Of a stretch of 64,000 nt of DNA, positions 42,001 to 55,200 are shown piece after piece. Origin of the DNA: Diploptera punctata (lineage: Eukaryota; Arthropoda; Insecta; Blattodea; Blaberidae); contig JASPKZ010001240.1 of assembly GCA_030220185.1 (NCBI GenBank), forward strand, positions 1 through 64,000, written 5' to 3'. Under the pieces are notes generated by a model. It had not been told where the DNA came from, did not search any database, and saw nothing but the letters and a program-made list of their open reading frames with translations. Each line of letters starts with the position of its first letter. Positions within the stretch are counted from its first letter, which is position 1. The position numbers and the translations under genes were made by a program.

Positions 42001-45000
42001 TGTGATTTAGAGATGATTAGATACCGGTGTAATAATAAAAAATAACGAATAACCAACATTCTAACCTGCATGGTAGCGGCAATGTGTTCCGACTTGTGTT
42101 TAATTTCGTAATTTTTGAATATGGCGCTTGTGGCCGTCAGCCAATCAGAGGCTGGTGATTTTTTGAAGTGTGATTTCTTATGTTAATTTTTTAGGATATC
42201 GTGATCGAATGATATCCAAGGTGTTCGTAATGATTGTTTTTAAACTAATACGTAGATATTATTAGTTTAGTTTAATTTAGAATTATTAGTATCGCGAATT
42301 GTGTGTTAGCCATTCGCGTGGCTGTCTGGGGATGCCACGCCCCTTTTTAGAGAATGTGTTATTTTGCTCAATTCGAAATGTATAATTATATTATTTCTTT
42401 TCTGTGAGATATTATGTGGATACTTGAATGCGATTAATGTATTTTTAATTAGGTTTAAATATTTAAAATGCCTAAAAAGCAGTAGTGTGTCTCTGAGCCA
42501 ATCAGGAGGCTGTGTGATATTGCCACGCCTATTTCGTGGACTTGTAAAATTTTTCGTTTAGATTTTTGTGGCGAAGTTTGCACATTAGCAGCCCAAAAGC
42601 CGATCCAGGGAAGTCCGCACCCTATGATGGAAATAAAGTAAGTCCGATAAACCAGCGCCAAGTCGAAATGAAATCTTTCTCATCCTCTTTACCCGGCTCA
42701 GTGAAAATTGGGAATGAAATTTACTGGTGGGAACTAGGGGACCACTCCGGCATTCGCCTTCACGTTAAGGAAACCACCAGAAACCTTTAGCAGAGTAGTT
42801 ATCTGAAAAAAAAGAATTGATAATTATATTTATGTAAAATTTTCTAATGCTGTTCTATGACACAGGATGATGCCCATCGGCCATCCGGTGTGCCACGTGC
42901 CATAGATGTGGAATTTTTAAGATTAAAGGTGTAATTTTGTTAAATAGCCCATTAATTTTGAATTTAGAATAGTTATGGGATTAATATTTATTGGTGGAAT
43001 CAAAGGGCCTACTCCGATATTTATCTTAGCGCTAAGGAAACCACCGTAACCTTAGCAGAGTAGGTTTGAAGTTAGTGAGAATAATCGAAATATGGCCAAA
43101 TCGGTCGGGCCTTCCAGCTTTTGGAGGGGATTAGCTGGTTTTTCACCTGTTTGTAGTTAATTAGGACGGTTCTTATAGGCGAATAGCCGTCAAAATCACC
43201 TGGAATGTCAATATTCGGGAATATATATCATGTTGTTTTCATCTTCAAATATTCTCCATCCCTTGAGTCTATTACGATCTCATGATGGTTCGATGAAGAT
43301 ATTTTTTGAACGTGAATGTTCTGTAGATTTTTTTTCTCATTTTAGGTCGGTTCTTAAGGCGAATAGCTGACCGAAATCGCCTAAATGAGAGTTAGCGTCT
43401 TCTCAGACGTTATTTGTGTCTATGCGATCTTTAGCTATGATTGCCTACAACAGGCCATTCGAGTTGTCGCTGTCTGGGTGGATCGTCTTTGAAGACCAGC
43501 TGTGGAATGGGAGGATAGTTGAAATCCTCTCCTTGACTATATGTCTGTATTTTCAGAGGAAAGTTGAGGTCCTCCTGTTTTTCTTGGCTATTGGTTTCCA
43601 CCAAGTCAAGATCCCATCCATCGAATTGACCGTTGTCCCAACTCATGGTTGAAAGAACCTGATCTCTTTTCCTGATATAGTTGATCAACAATTTTGCCAA
43701 ATGCATGCATGAGATTTGTGTCATGCTGATATGTTGGGCATTTGTCCCAGCATAGGCATTGTGGGGAAGTGCCTATCAATTTATACTTCCTTACGGGGTT
43801 TATTGATATCTGACACTCTTTATCTGCTCGCTATGGAGGCAATATTTCTATCTCTGGAGCAGTCTGAGTGCTCACAGGGACGTTTTGTGGTTCATGATTG
43901 GTTTCAATTTAACCTTGGTCCTCAGTTTGTGAGGCCTTTGTTTTCTTTTTTGTCTTTTTGGGATGCGCTGGCGCTGGAGCTGCTGGCTCTACAGGGGCAG
44001 TGCCTTCCTTCCTGGCAGCAGGAGCTAGCTCGACTAGAACTGCCGAAGAAGGGACATTGAATTTCTTTTTGGATTTTTTTATTATCCTGGGCGGGAGGAG
44101 ACGGAGGAATGCGCGTTTCCTTGCTTTTTTGCATTCGTCTATATTCAACTACTTTGACTTTATGAAAGCAAAGAGTGGATATACTGAGTGCTTCGCGGGC
44201 TGTGTACTGGTTAAAATGCAGAATATGAAACATTGATTTTGAAAGGCCTCCATATTGGAACTACTTAATGAAGTTTATTAATTTAGATGAGGACGACAGA
44301 TCTATCAGGTACCAATTTTATATTAATATCTTATTACATAACCTCAATGGTGTTTTAATATGAATTTTAAAAGCGTTGAGAAAAAAAGTAAAAATCTCAG
44401 GTTAGTATGCACTGGGACCTCCCAAACACTCATTTCAATCAATTCGTTTTTTTATTTGCTTTTGATTTTGTTACATTGATTATTTACAACAAATAATCCT
44501 CCAATCTTTGTATATTAAAAATGAGTGAGAGCCTGTCTATCCTTTATGGACCTCAAAAATGCTTGACCGATTTGAATGGGTTTTTTATCCTCATTTGGAG
44601 AATATTCCTGGGATAATTAACATGGATAACATATTGCCGTACGTACTGCAGGGTCGGAGCTAAAAGAAAAAAAAAAGGGCGTTGGTGCATTAAAAAAGTT
44701 CGCTTTCTGGACGCTTAAATAGCTTACGCTGTCTAAACCATAACAAGTACACCAAATTAATGTACACAGAATTGAATACTTCAAAAAAGTCCTGGACAGC
44801 ATATGTCTACGGATAACTTACAATAATCATTTTTGTCTTTCAGCTCATTGATGCCAAGAAGATCGGGATAAGTAGATTCCCGGGCAATGCCGAGTAATAA
44901 GCACAGGGTGTCTAAAAATAATTACGATATAAATTTATAATTATTTTTCTTTTTACTTATTCAACTAAACATAAAAACAATTATTTAGGCTAGCAGCGCA

Positions 45001-45527
45001 CGCCGGGTATTAGGTAGTTACATGTAAGACTCAAATAAAATTCAATAGAGTAAAACAATTATTATCAAGTTTTAATTTAGCTGTACGTGTTTATGTGTTA
45101 TCTTCGCGTTATTACACAAGTAGAGTTAATGATCCATATTTTTCCAATCACGTCAGAATACCGGCTATAGGCCTACTTATCAATGTTGTAGTTAATAACT
45201 TCATTCAACGACGTTCTTTAACAAGGCCAACACTTTCAACTAAATCAAGCTGTAGTGCACAATAAGAAGATAAAAAACTCTTTAAGAACTTATTAGTTTC
45301 GCAATCAAAATCTGGATGTGAACGGGTTTATTTAGCACAGTGGCCTATTTATTCATGTTGTGATTCTACTACAAGGAAATTATGACTTTAGTTCCATTCT
45401 GAAGGATTCAGGATCTTTACGCACATTTAATTCTATTGACCTAGGAAGTGAAGACCAGTATGGTAACTATCAGTTTATTGGCATTTTAGCAATGACTACT
45501 GTTATCCTGTACCGCATTGTTGATATA

Positions 45528-45589
<62 letters not shown>

Positions 45590-48500
45590 CATGTATAAGC
45601 TAATACCCGGCGTGCGTTGCTACGCCTAAATAAATGAATATTAATGTGTTTTTATGTTTAGTTAAATAAGTAAAAGGAAAAATTGATATCGTAATTATTT
45701 TTAGATACCCCATGCTGTTTACCCGGCGTTGTCCGGGAATCTACTCATCCCTATCTTCTTGGCATAAATGAGCTGAAAGACAAAAATTAATGTACTTCTT
45801 ATGATTAGTTGAATAAGTAAAATGAAAAATAATTATAAATGTATATCGTAATTATTTTAAGATTCCCCGTTCTGATTACCCGGTGTTGCCCGGAATCTAC
45901 TTATATCGATCTTATTTGGCATAAATGAGCTAAAAGACAAAATTCGTTATTGTGAGTTATCCGTAAAAGAATACCCGCCATGTGCTGCTAAGCTTGCACA
46001 GGAATCTACGTACCTGTCTCGATCTTCTTGGTATCAATGAAAGACAAAAATGGTTATTGTGAGTTATCCGTAAGAGAAAAACATATGCTATCGCGGACTT
46101 TTTGTAGAGCTTTTTGAGATATTCAATTCTGTGTACATTAACTTTGTGTAGGGCCTATTTATTATGATTTAGGCAGCGTAAACAATTTAAACGTCCAAAG
46201 AGCTACTTTTTTCACATTTTCCAGTACAAAGGGCGATTTTTAAGGGTGTAGGAGCTGAGTATCACAACTCTCTTATAGCCTATGACCATCCCAGGAGTCT
46301 CCTGAGCATTTTGCAAAAAGCCCCATCACAATCGGATCAACGGTATGGCCGTGCATAAAGTACGAACAAACAAACATTTTTATATATTAGATAGGCCTAT
46401 ATATTCTCCTTTGTGTGTGTTTGTCACTCTACTCCTTCTTAAACGACTGGACCGATTTTGATATTTTTTTGTGAATGTCTGATTGGGACCCTCGATATTT
46501 TAAATTCACAATTGGGCCCTCTAAAACTATTAGGTGTAGGAGTTCACCTGAAATGAGAATTTAAAAATCACTCTAGCGGTCATATTTTTCGATATTCCAC
46601 AACGAAACTCAGTACATCGTATTAAAATAAACCGAGGTAGATAGTGCTTAAAAATGAGCGAAATCCGACAATTAGAAGTGTATGTTTACTTGAAATCCGA
46701 AATTAAAAACTGCCTAAACGACGGGACCTATTTTGATTACACTTTTTGTGTGTGTTTGAGTAGATCCCTGGATCGTTTAGATTTATAATTGGACTAGGTA
46801 GGTGGCGCTTCGATCGGCTTATAGGATTTATTTATGTCAGATGTGTAGTCATCTTCATTATCGACATATTCCGCGCGACAACAATGTAACGTCATCATGC
46901 GCACGCCTAACAGATAGCAGTGAAGTTATTAATTAATGAATTTTATAGTAAAAAAGTAATTTATATTGACGATTTTATTATTAATTTAACACTTCTCATA
47001 GAAGGATAAATTATATTTGAAGAGAAAAATTTTCGCCTAGACCGGGACTCGAACCCGGGACCCTTGGCTTTCCGGGCCAAGTGCTCTACCAACTGAGCTA
47101 CCGAGGCGAGTTACGATCTAGACGCAAATTTTTCTCTTATGTACGTTGTAATTCCCTCGCGCCAAATGCTTGAAACCATAGCTTCTATCTTTGCAAATGG
47201 CAGCTTCTTAGTTAAGAAGACATTAATTGGGAATTTAACACTACTTTATAGCCAGTAGGGCTTCTATTGACGATTTTATTATTAATTTAACACTTCTCAT
47301 AGAAGGATAAATTATATTTGAAGAGAAAAAATTTCGCCTAGACCGGGACTCGAACCCGGGACCCTTGGCTTTCCGGGCCAAGTGCTCTACCAACTGAGCT
47401 ACCGAGGCGAGTTACGATCTAGACGCAAATTTTTCTCTTATGTACGTTGTAATTTTTCTCTTCAAATATAATTTATCCTTCTATGAGAAGTGTTAAATTA
47501 ATAATAAAATCGTCAATAGAAGCCCTACTGGCTATAAAGTAGTGTTAAATTCCCAATTAATGTCTTCTTAACTAAGAAGCTGCCATTTGCAAAGATAGAA
47601 GCTATGGTTTCAAGCATTTGGCGCGAGGGAATTACAACGTACATAAGAGAAAAATTTGCGTCTAGATCGTAACTCGCCTCGGTAGCTCAGATGGTAGAGC
47701 ACTTGGCCCGGAAAGCCAAGGGTCCGGGTTCGAGTCCCGGTCTAGGCGAAAAAAAAATTCTCTTCAAGTATAAGTAATTTATATTTTTATCGTCTGGCCA
47801 TGATACGAGAATTGAACGTTCGGGCAGGACAACATCTGCCGGGTCCGCTAGTGTATATATATTGTGGAAGAATGACACATAATCCAGCGATGTTATTATT
47901 TCGAGTACTTTTAAAATTGTTTTTGTCAAGCTGATTGAATTGAAACTCATGGATACATATCGTACCCCCATATTCAGGAGTCGCATTTTCCTTTATCAGT
48001 GGTAGATTTACTGAATGTAGAACAACCTCAAATCTCAAATAACGACCAAATGAACAAAATTGATCTCCATTTTCATGTCCAACTTTGAATCGCGACGAAG
48101 ATCTATAAATGAATAACTGAATAAAATAATTTCATTCCATTAAGGCAGTTTAATCTCTCACCTTGTGTATGTGAGTGTGTGTGCGTGCGTGCGTGCAGAA
48201 ATGGGTTACAAGCAGTTGATCATATATAACTGTCACAGACTAGAAATTCTAGGAGAAATATTGATAGTGTTAAAAAACAGTGGAGGGAAGTAGCCTGTAG
48301 CAAAGAATGATTTGGGTCATTTATGTAGAGCCGAGCGGTTAAGGTAGGAAGCCTTGGCGCAGAGCTACGGGACTTGCGCTGGTTCGAGTCTCCATGGGGG
48401 AAGAAATTTTCTCATGGTATTTCGGCCAGTATGGGACCGGTGCCCACCCAGCATCGTGAGGCAACTGGGTAGCTACAATAAGTAGCGGCTCCAGGTTGAG

Positions 48501-49168
48501 GAACCAGCTATAACGGCTGGGGGACTCGACATGCTAACCACATGTCACCCCTACACTGGCTGTTGATCATCTACTTCTGTGATTGACACATGTGGATGTG
48601 AAGGGCCAGCAGCCGGCTGGTAAAAGGGCAACCGCTGAAAAGTGGAAAGACCCTCAATCGGAATCGGATGTAGAATTGTAGATATTTAACAAAGTTTGCT
48701 GACAGCAAAGAGTTAGTTTACAATAGGGAGAAATATATAGTAATTTACTTATTAAGTAAATAATAGGTTAAACAAAAATAGGAACAGAGTACAATATTAC
48801 TAGATGTAGCAAGATAAAAGAACAAAAAATAAAAAAAATCCAAGCGCGATAGGCCTAGAAGGCACTTGGCCTACCATCCGGCTGCTGGACTCACATCCAC
48901 ATGTGTTAATCACAGAGGTAGACGATCATGCTCCATGGTCAGCATGTTGGGTCCCCAGCCGTTATAGCTGGCCTTCTCAACTTGGAGTCGCTACTTATTG
49001 CAGCTACCCAAATGTCTCACGATGCTGGTTGCGCACCGGTCCCCATACTGACCGAAATTCCATGAGTAAATGTCATCCCCCCATGGAGACTCAAACCAGC
49101 GCAAGTCCCGCAGCTCTGCGCCAAGGCTTCTTGTCTTAACCACTCGGCTATGGCGCGGGACTTATGTA

Positions 49169-49217
<49 letters not shown>

Positions 49218-52200
49218 ATGAAACATGCTGTCTAGTAAGGATTAAAAAATGTAAAAAATACACACATATATACAATGATCTCTTGCAGAATTTTTACGAA
49301 ATATTAAACTAGCGTGATTTTCACATAAAATTATTGTATCTGGCCATTTCAACATCATGTTTCTAGCATCAGTTCTACGACATAACATTTATTTCATGTC
49401 TAATTTGTTTGCTTTACAGATATGAAAGTACTGATAATCCTTGTGCTGTGTTTAATGAATACTTTCGCTGATCGGAGATCTGACTGTTTAGACAAGTGTA
49501 AAGTGATTAAAGTCAGCTGTCTGCTTCCCACTTGTGATTACGGATACAGGGTTACTCAGGAACAATGCGTCCCGCATAACTATAGCTGCTGCCCAACGTG
49601 CATCCCAGCAGATGGTAAGTCACCGCGGTGGTTTAATTTAAGATAAACTATTGGGTTCAACGTTTAAAATTATAATTAAATAAATGCTACATCATTAGCA
49701 CAAAGGGGAAAATCCAATAGACACAGATGAATAATAATAAATTACTAACACGTAATGGAATAATGTGTTTTCACATTACACGAAAAATAACCCATTCGCT
49801 AAATAATTGCGTTTATAAGCACCTATTAAAAGTGTGTAGAAGCAAAGAAAAAGTGGTGCCTGCTCTGGTGAGCGTACACTGAATTAATACAGTAAAAAAG
49901 CTCCTTATTCAAGGGGGATACGTTCCGCAAAAAATGCCGCGAATATGGAATGGTAATTTGTGTGGTATATAAGGGATACATTCCAAGGTTCCAGAATAAA
50001 ATAAAAATTATCAAAGTAAAATCAATTAATGAGAGATTTTGAACAAAGTAAAGTAGTCCCACTACAGGCCTCAGGAGGCCCTTGGGTAGTAGGAGGTTAA
50101 GGCTCCCACTTTTTCTGGACAATCGGCACTTGATGACAGCCCTGCGTGACGGCCGCCTTTACCCCCAGAACAAGCGTCTGGTACTCATTTCCGTTAGAGG
50201 CTGAGTCGACACCAGGGTCATAGTGCCGCCAGAAGGTTTGGGTCAGTTTTAAAAATCCTGACCCCACCAGGATTTGAACCCTCGACCTTCCGGCTTGTAG
50301 CGGCGTGCCCCGATTTTGAACAATTTCTATTAATTATTATTGTCAGACTTAGGAAAGGGCTTCAAGAAGTTAGTAAAATTGTCCTGTTTTGCCGCTTTAA
50401 AAGGTCTTCATCCGTGGATTCAGCGATATAATTCCTTATTTTGTCTACGGATTTCTTGATGAATCGTACAGCTGATTCATTAACATCGAAGCGGCGTGAT
50501 ATAGACGCAAACGACTCGCCAACGCGTAACAGTCAAGCATTTCTGTTTTTATGATGATCTTGCAGAAGATTTCCGGGCTGTTGGCCGTGGTCTTGTGGTC
50601 AATACCACGGCCAACAGCCCGGAAATCTTCTGCAAGATCATCATAGTAACTCCGGCCGTGAAAGCCTAAGTCAATATATTTCTGTTTTTACTTTAAGCGA
50701 CAACAATACTTTTTTCTGCTTCGGAACTAATTTTCTTTCCTTTTACTCAACATTATAAATTGGCAAAAAAGCAGAAGAGACACGTATTATTCAATCAAAA
50801 TTATTGCAACGAATGAAAAGTGGAAACAATAAAACACCGATCGTAGCGAGGGCGGCATTTATAACGGACATAGCGGCGCATAAAATACGACGACGGTGGT
50901 TTTTAACAACGAACTTTAGGCTTAGTAACAATAAGGTTTGTGTTACTTTGATATTAATTTGTCTATTTGATTTGAATCGCTCTTTGTATGAAAGTCGCCT
51001 TGGCACGTGCCTACAGTAAAAAAAAGTTGCCAATATGTTAATAAAGGATACTAACTTTTTAATATAGGCCTACCTACTGGATCCGCGAATAAAGAAATAT
51101 TTTACCGTGAATACAGGAACTGTGTAGCAATTTTTTACCCGCGAATAAGGAGCTTTTGCTGAACTTTGAAATCACTATAGGCCTACAGCGTGTAACTAAA
51201 TTCCCATTACAGGATTTGAGGACATGCAGCGGAGACAAAGACTGCTAAGTTTAGAATAGGAATTCACGCCCGGAAACGTACCGTTTTCCCGCGACACTCA
51301 AATTACCACAACACACAACTCTACCGGCGCCAAAGACTAGGGTATTAGGTATACGTCATTCACTGATTTCCTGATGCCCCATGCTCACTACAGATTGTTT
51401 ACAAGCCATTCAGTTAAGTTTGTAATCCACCCAGACACGTTTGTACCTGCTGTTGTCCGTGTGGTTTTTGTTCATACTATACTAAGCTGTACGTATTACA
51501 TTTCAATTGTAGTTTGTTGTTTTTTTAGTAGTAATAAGACTTTATTAGACTAAAAGTAAGATATATACACTGCAGTGTGTTGTGGTTGATCGTGGCGAAC
51601 TACACGTTTGCGAAATACGCCGACATAATGTTATTGTACGGCGAAGCTTGGTGCAATAGGAGGGCTGCTCGTCTGAGATGTCGACCAACGATTTGAGCAA
51701 CAGTGGATAGGTCGTGGTGGCCCGATTGCATGGCCTGCACGTTCTCCCGACTTGACTCCGTTAGACCATTACCAGTGGCGCCACATGAAATCCATGACTT
51801 ACGAGACTTCTGTGGCATCCGAGGAAGACCTACCGGAGTAGGTTATGGCTGCAGCGGTACCGTATCTGTGTTGAAGTCAGTGGTCGTCACATCGAACCCT
51901 TCCTGTAACTGAATCCAGACGAAGCAGCAGGCATCAGAAAGAGCAGAGTGTGTTGTAGTTTTTTTTTTGTATGTAGCGGGAAGAACTGCATTTCCGGACA
52001 AGAGTTCTTATTTAATTAAATATACAGTGGTATGAAACACTATGAGGTATTTATATTAATAAATGAGTTGGAGAAAATATTTTAACATCTCACCTCACAA
52101 AGTTGCGTGTCTTCACGATACCTGTTTCAAAAGTATAGTATTACTTCCATCTTCAGTCAAATTCCAACTGTTGAAATTTCGTCGTTAACATCATCTTCCG

Positions 52201-55200
52201 CGACGAGAATAATTTAATATCCAAGTTCATAAAATCTACACCAGATGGCAGTTCAGAAGATGAGGTTAACGACGAAATTTCAACAGTTGGAATTTGACTG
52301 AAGATGGAAGTAATACTGTACTTTTGAAACCGGTATCGTGAAGACATGCAACTTTGTGAGGTGAGATGTTAAAACATTTTCTCCAACTCATTTATTAAGA
52401 GTTCTTATGCTAAAAGTAACCGTCTTGGTCTCCCTACACGTCCTCAAAGTATATAATGGGAATTTAATTATACTATGTATATGTTTATACGAGGAATACA
52501 ATAAAGGGTTAGTATTTATAACTAAAGTTCAGGATGACCGTTCACCATACTGCATGTTAACTTTTCATAGACGTTACTCGTACAAGTAGAATTTTTAGGA
52601 AAATGTACGTCTATATTCATTCCTGATAAACATATTTATATAAAATATTGAGGTTATAAATACGAAATATTTAATTGATACCAAGAGATAAATACTTACT
52701 TATTACACAGAATCAACGAATTGACGACGATTCTAATTTTCTGCCTTGAACCTTCGTAAACGGCAATTCCTGAAATAAAGAATAAAATTAAATGGTATAT
52801 ACTGAAATTCTCCATCGTTGTGGTCTCGAGGTAGCGTGCTGCCTTGTTACGCAGCGGGCCCGGTTCGATTCCCGCTCGGAACAAACTTGCTAGGTGAGTT
52901 TTTTTCGTGTTTTTTTCTCACCTGTAAGACAAATATTAGGAAGCTTTGAGGCCCAAACGGTTCCCGAACATCATCCTGCCACCACCACCATCATCATCAT
53001 CATCCGCCGGCGTGGAAAGCAACGGGAAGCTACTACACCTGTAATTCCCTATTAAAGCTGTGAGCATAGCATGAAAATGCTATTATTGCAGTGAAAGACC
53101 TGCCTTAGGGCAGAACATTATAGAATACTGATATTCTGAGGACTTAGGTATTTCTAAGAATATCAAGATTAATTGTTAAAATGAATTTTAAAAGTTGATA
53201 CAATTTGCATTCAGTATTCACTAAGTAATTACTTACACAGTGCATTATTTGTGTACATATTCTAATAAAATATACACTTCTTTCACAGATGGGAAATAAC
53301 ACTGAATAAAAAAATGACTAGGACATGAAGTACAGAAGATAAAAGCTTTCTGCAATTAAATCCATTCATCTATAAAAAGGGATCTGCTAAAGTGGTACAT
53401 AAGTTGATAATAGACCAACTATCTGCCTAGAGCGGAACACGAAAAAGTGTATTGAGTGACATTGGAACACATACACAATTAGAGTTTATGAATTGAAATA
53501 TTGGTCAACTCCTGTTGTCTAGGAGTAATGTTATTCCCTCGGATGATTCCCGGTCGGGACGAGTATTCTTGATGAGGTTTCTCTATTTTTTTTTTCTCAT
53601 CTGCAAGAAAAATGCCCAGAAACTTTAAGCCACAAAGTCTTCGAACACCACCTGACCATTAATATATCACCAAATGCCATATTCGCCTTGTTTAGTATGA
53701 ATGAATAAGATAGTGGCATTCTCAACTTTAAAATGTTGGCGTTGTCTCGGAAGTGGCCCTGACATTGAATTTATCACTCATACAGGGACGACTTCAATGT
53801 TATGTGATCAAGAAAGTATGATCCAGAGTTAAAAAATTCTACAAGGCTCGAAAGGGGTGAGGCACGTAAAAACGCTTACAAAGGGAGAGGTTAAACAAAG
53901 GAAAACAGTACTAAAAGATTGGATTCTATGCAACCTACAAGAATTTTAATATATCAATGCAATTTAAATTAAACCAATAGACTACCAATATTTTTGAAAT
54001 TATTCGGTAACATAATTCGTACTTAATTGGAAAATTTATATTATATTGTGATATCTATCTAAAATGGTGTAACAGACCAATGTTGGGCCTTAGCCTCTCC
54101 TTTGTTAGGAGTTATTATACCAAGTTAATTTAGTTACGCTTACAGATGTCATGAATGGTATGCGGTCAATATACCGATTCAATGAGACATCTAGCAGATA
54201 ACTAAGGTAGTAATAGAACGATGAAGGTCGGCAAATTTTGGAGAAAGCCTCTTCATTGAGGTTTAATGTTCTTTTACTAGTCTGAGAATCTACAGACTCG
54301 AGAACCACGGCTTAAAACCCACTGGAGGGTAAGGTGACATCGTTCTAGAATATATTATAGAATGGATTTTAATTTATTTAGTGTGTTTTCTGTGCTTTTT
54401 TCCTTGAGTTAAACTGACATTATATAAAAAACCAGACATATTAATATATTACGAAAGCCTTGATTTCCTGAAATTCAACCTTGCTTGGTGATTAAGCTTA
54501 AGTAATTTTATCTATCATTGGTAATAAATGGCTTATATTTTACAATTTCAAAATAATGTGGAGTCAGTAATATTGTTAACTTTTACCTTGAAGTGATCGG
54601 TATTTTGTTTATGCATACACACGGTCTTACTAATAAAAATCTCTTATACAGGCTTTCATCTGTTGTTTAATTATACAATATATATGCCTGATGTAGATCA
54701 CGTATAATTTCCTTACTAATAAACGTTGTGGCGGAGCTATATAACAAAACAGCCGTTACACACAATACGTCACATATTCGTCATCACAATGACGTCAGAA
54801 CAATATTACGCGCAGTTTGTAACAGAAATAAAACATCAACTAGTGATTAATTGTGTAAGAAATGAATATGGATAAGAATTAATAGAGATTCCCTAATTGA
54901 GGAGGTACGGAAAAAATAAGTGTGTTTTAATTTATATACATTTCCCTTTACGCTATGTCAAATATATCGTAGAATTGGTTTCACAGATAACGTGCTGCCA
55001 TCTAACGTCAAGAATTTCGACCAATTCTTGGAAACTAATAAAAGCTTTTCCCCATTACTTATGAATTATATGCAGTGTTTTAAGATGCGTTAGAAAACGT
55101 TCAAAATAGTATGAAATGTTACCGACAACAAAATAACGTTTCAAACGAAAAAAAAAATCACTATAGTTTGACCGGGAAAAGAACCTATGACCTCACGCAT

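Larger units (their letters stand above)
46966..47773. mobile_element. tRNA-like-bearing insertion with 12-14 bp target duplication
   Basis: AAGTAATTTATA occurs at 46954-46965 and 47774-47785, flanking the insert. Inside, a 299-bp unit (starts at 46968 and 47267) holds a minus-strand tRNA-like sequence. The second unit is cut short near 47455 and joined to an inverted third unit. This is the tandem-plus-inverted plan also seen at 32073-32640. Confidence 0.75.
46400..47851 (+). mobile_element. Second Helitron-like family, split by a tRNA-bearing insertion
   Basis: Left part 46400-46965 has repeated CCTTCTTAAACGACTGGACC-type and GAGTAGATCCCTGGAT blocks. The right part 47774-47851 ends ACATCTGCCGGGTCCGCTAG with a following T. 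The terminal CTAG after a GC-rich stem fits Helitron 3' ends. The insertion lies at 46966-47773. Confidence 0.5.
49890..51165 (-). mobile_element. pogo/Tigger-like DNA transposon remnant
   Basis: The ends are inverted repeats: AAAGCTCCTTATTC near 49898 and GAATAAGGAGCTTT near 51140, with a CAGT-like start after TA. On the minus strand 50530-50390 reads VGESFASISRRFDVNESAVR and then IKKSVDKIRNYI, the helix-turn-helix region of pogo/Tigger-type transposases. The rest of the gene is not readable. A SINE family 4 copy is nested at 50048-50310. Confidence 0.55.
52058..52398. mobile_element. Penelope-type palindromic end pair
   Basis: Two long inverted arms (52058-52195; 52262-52396) share CATCTCACCTCACAAAGTTG and TCAAATTCCAACTGTTGAAA. 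Each holds a hammerhead-like motif. No protein is present, so it looks like a retroposed double end. Confidence 0.55.

Noticed and set aside
47687..48038. Minus-strand open frames of 99 and 83 codons
   Set aside because: They run through the tRNA-like sequence and the Helitron-like end, and have no protein motif.
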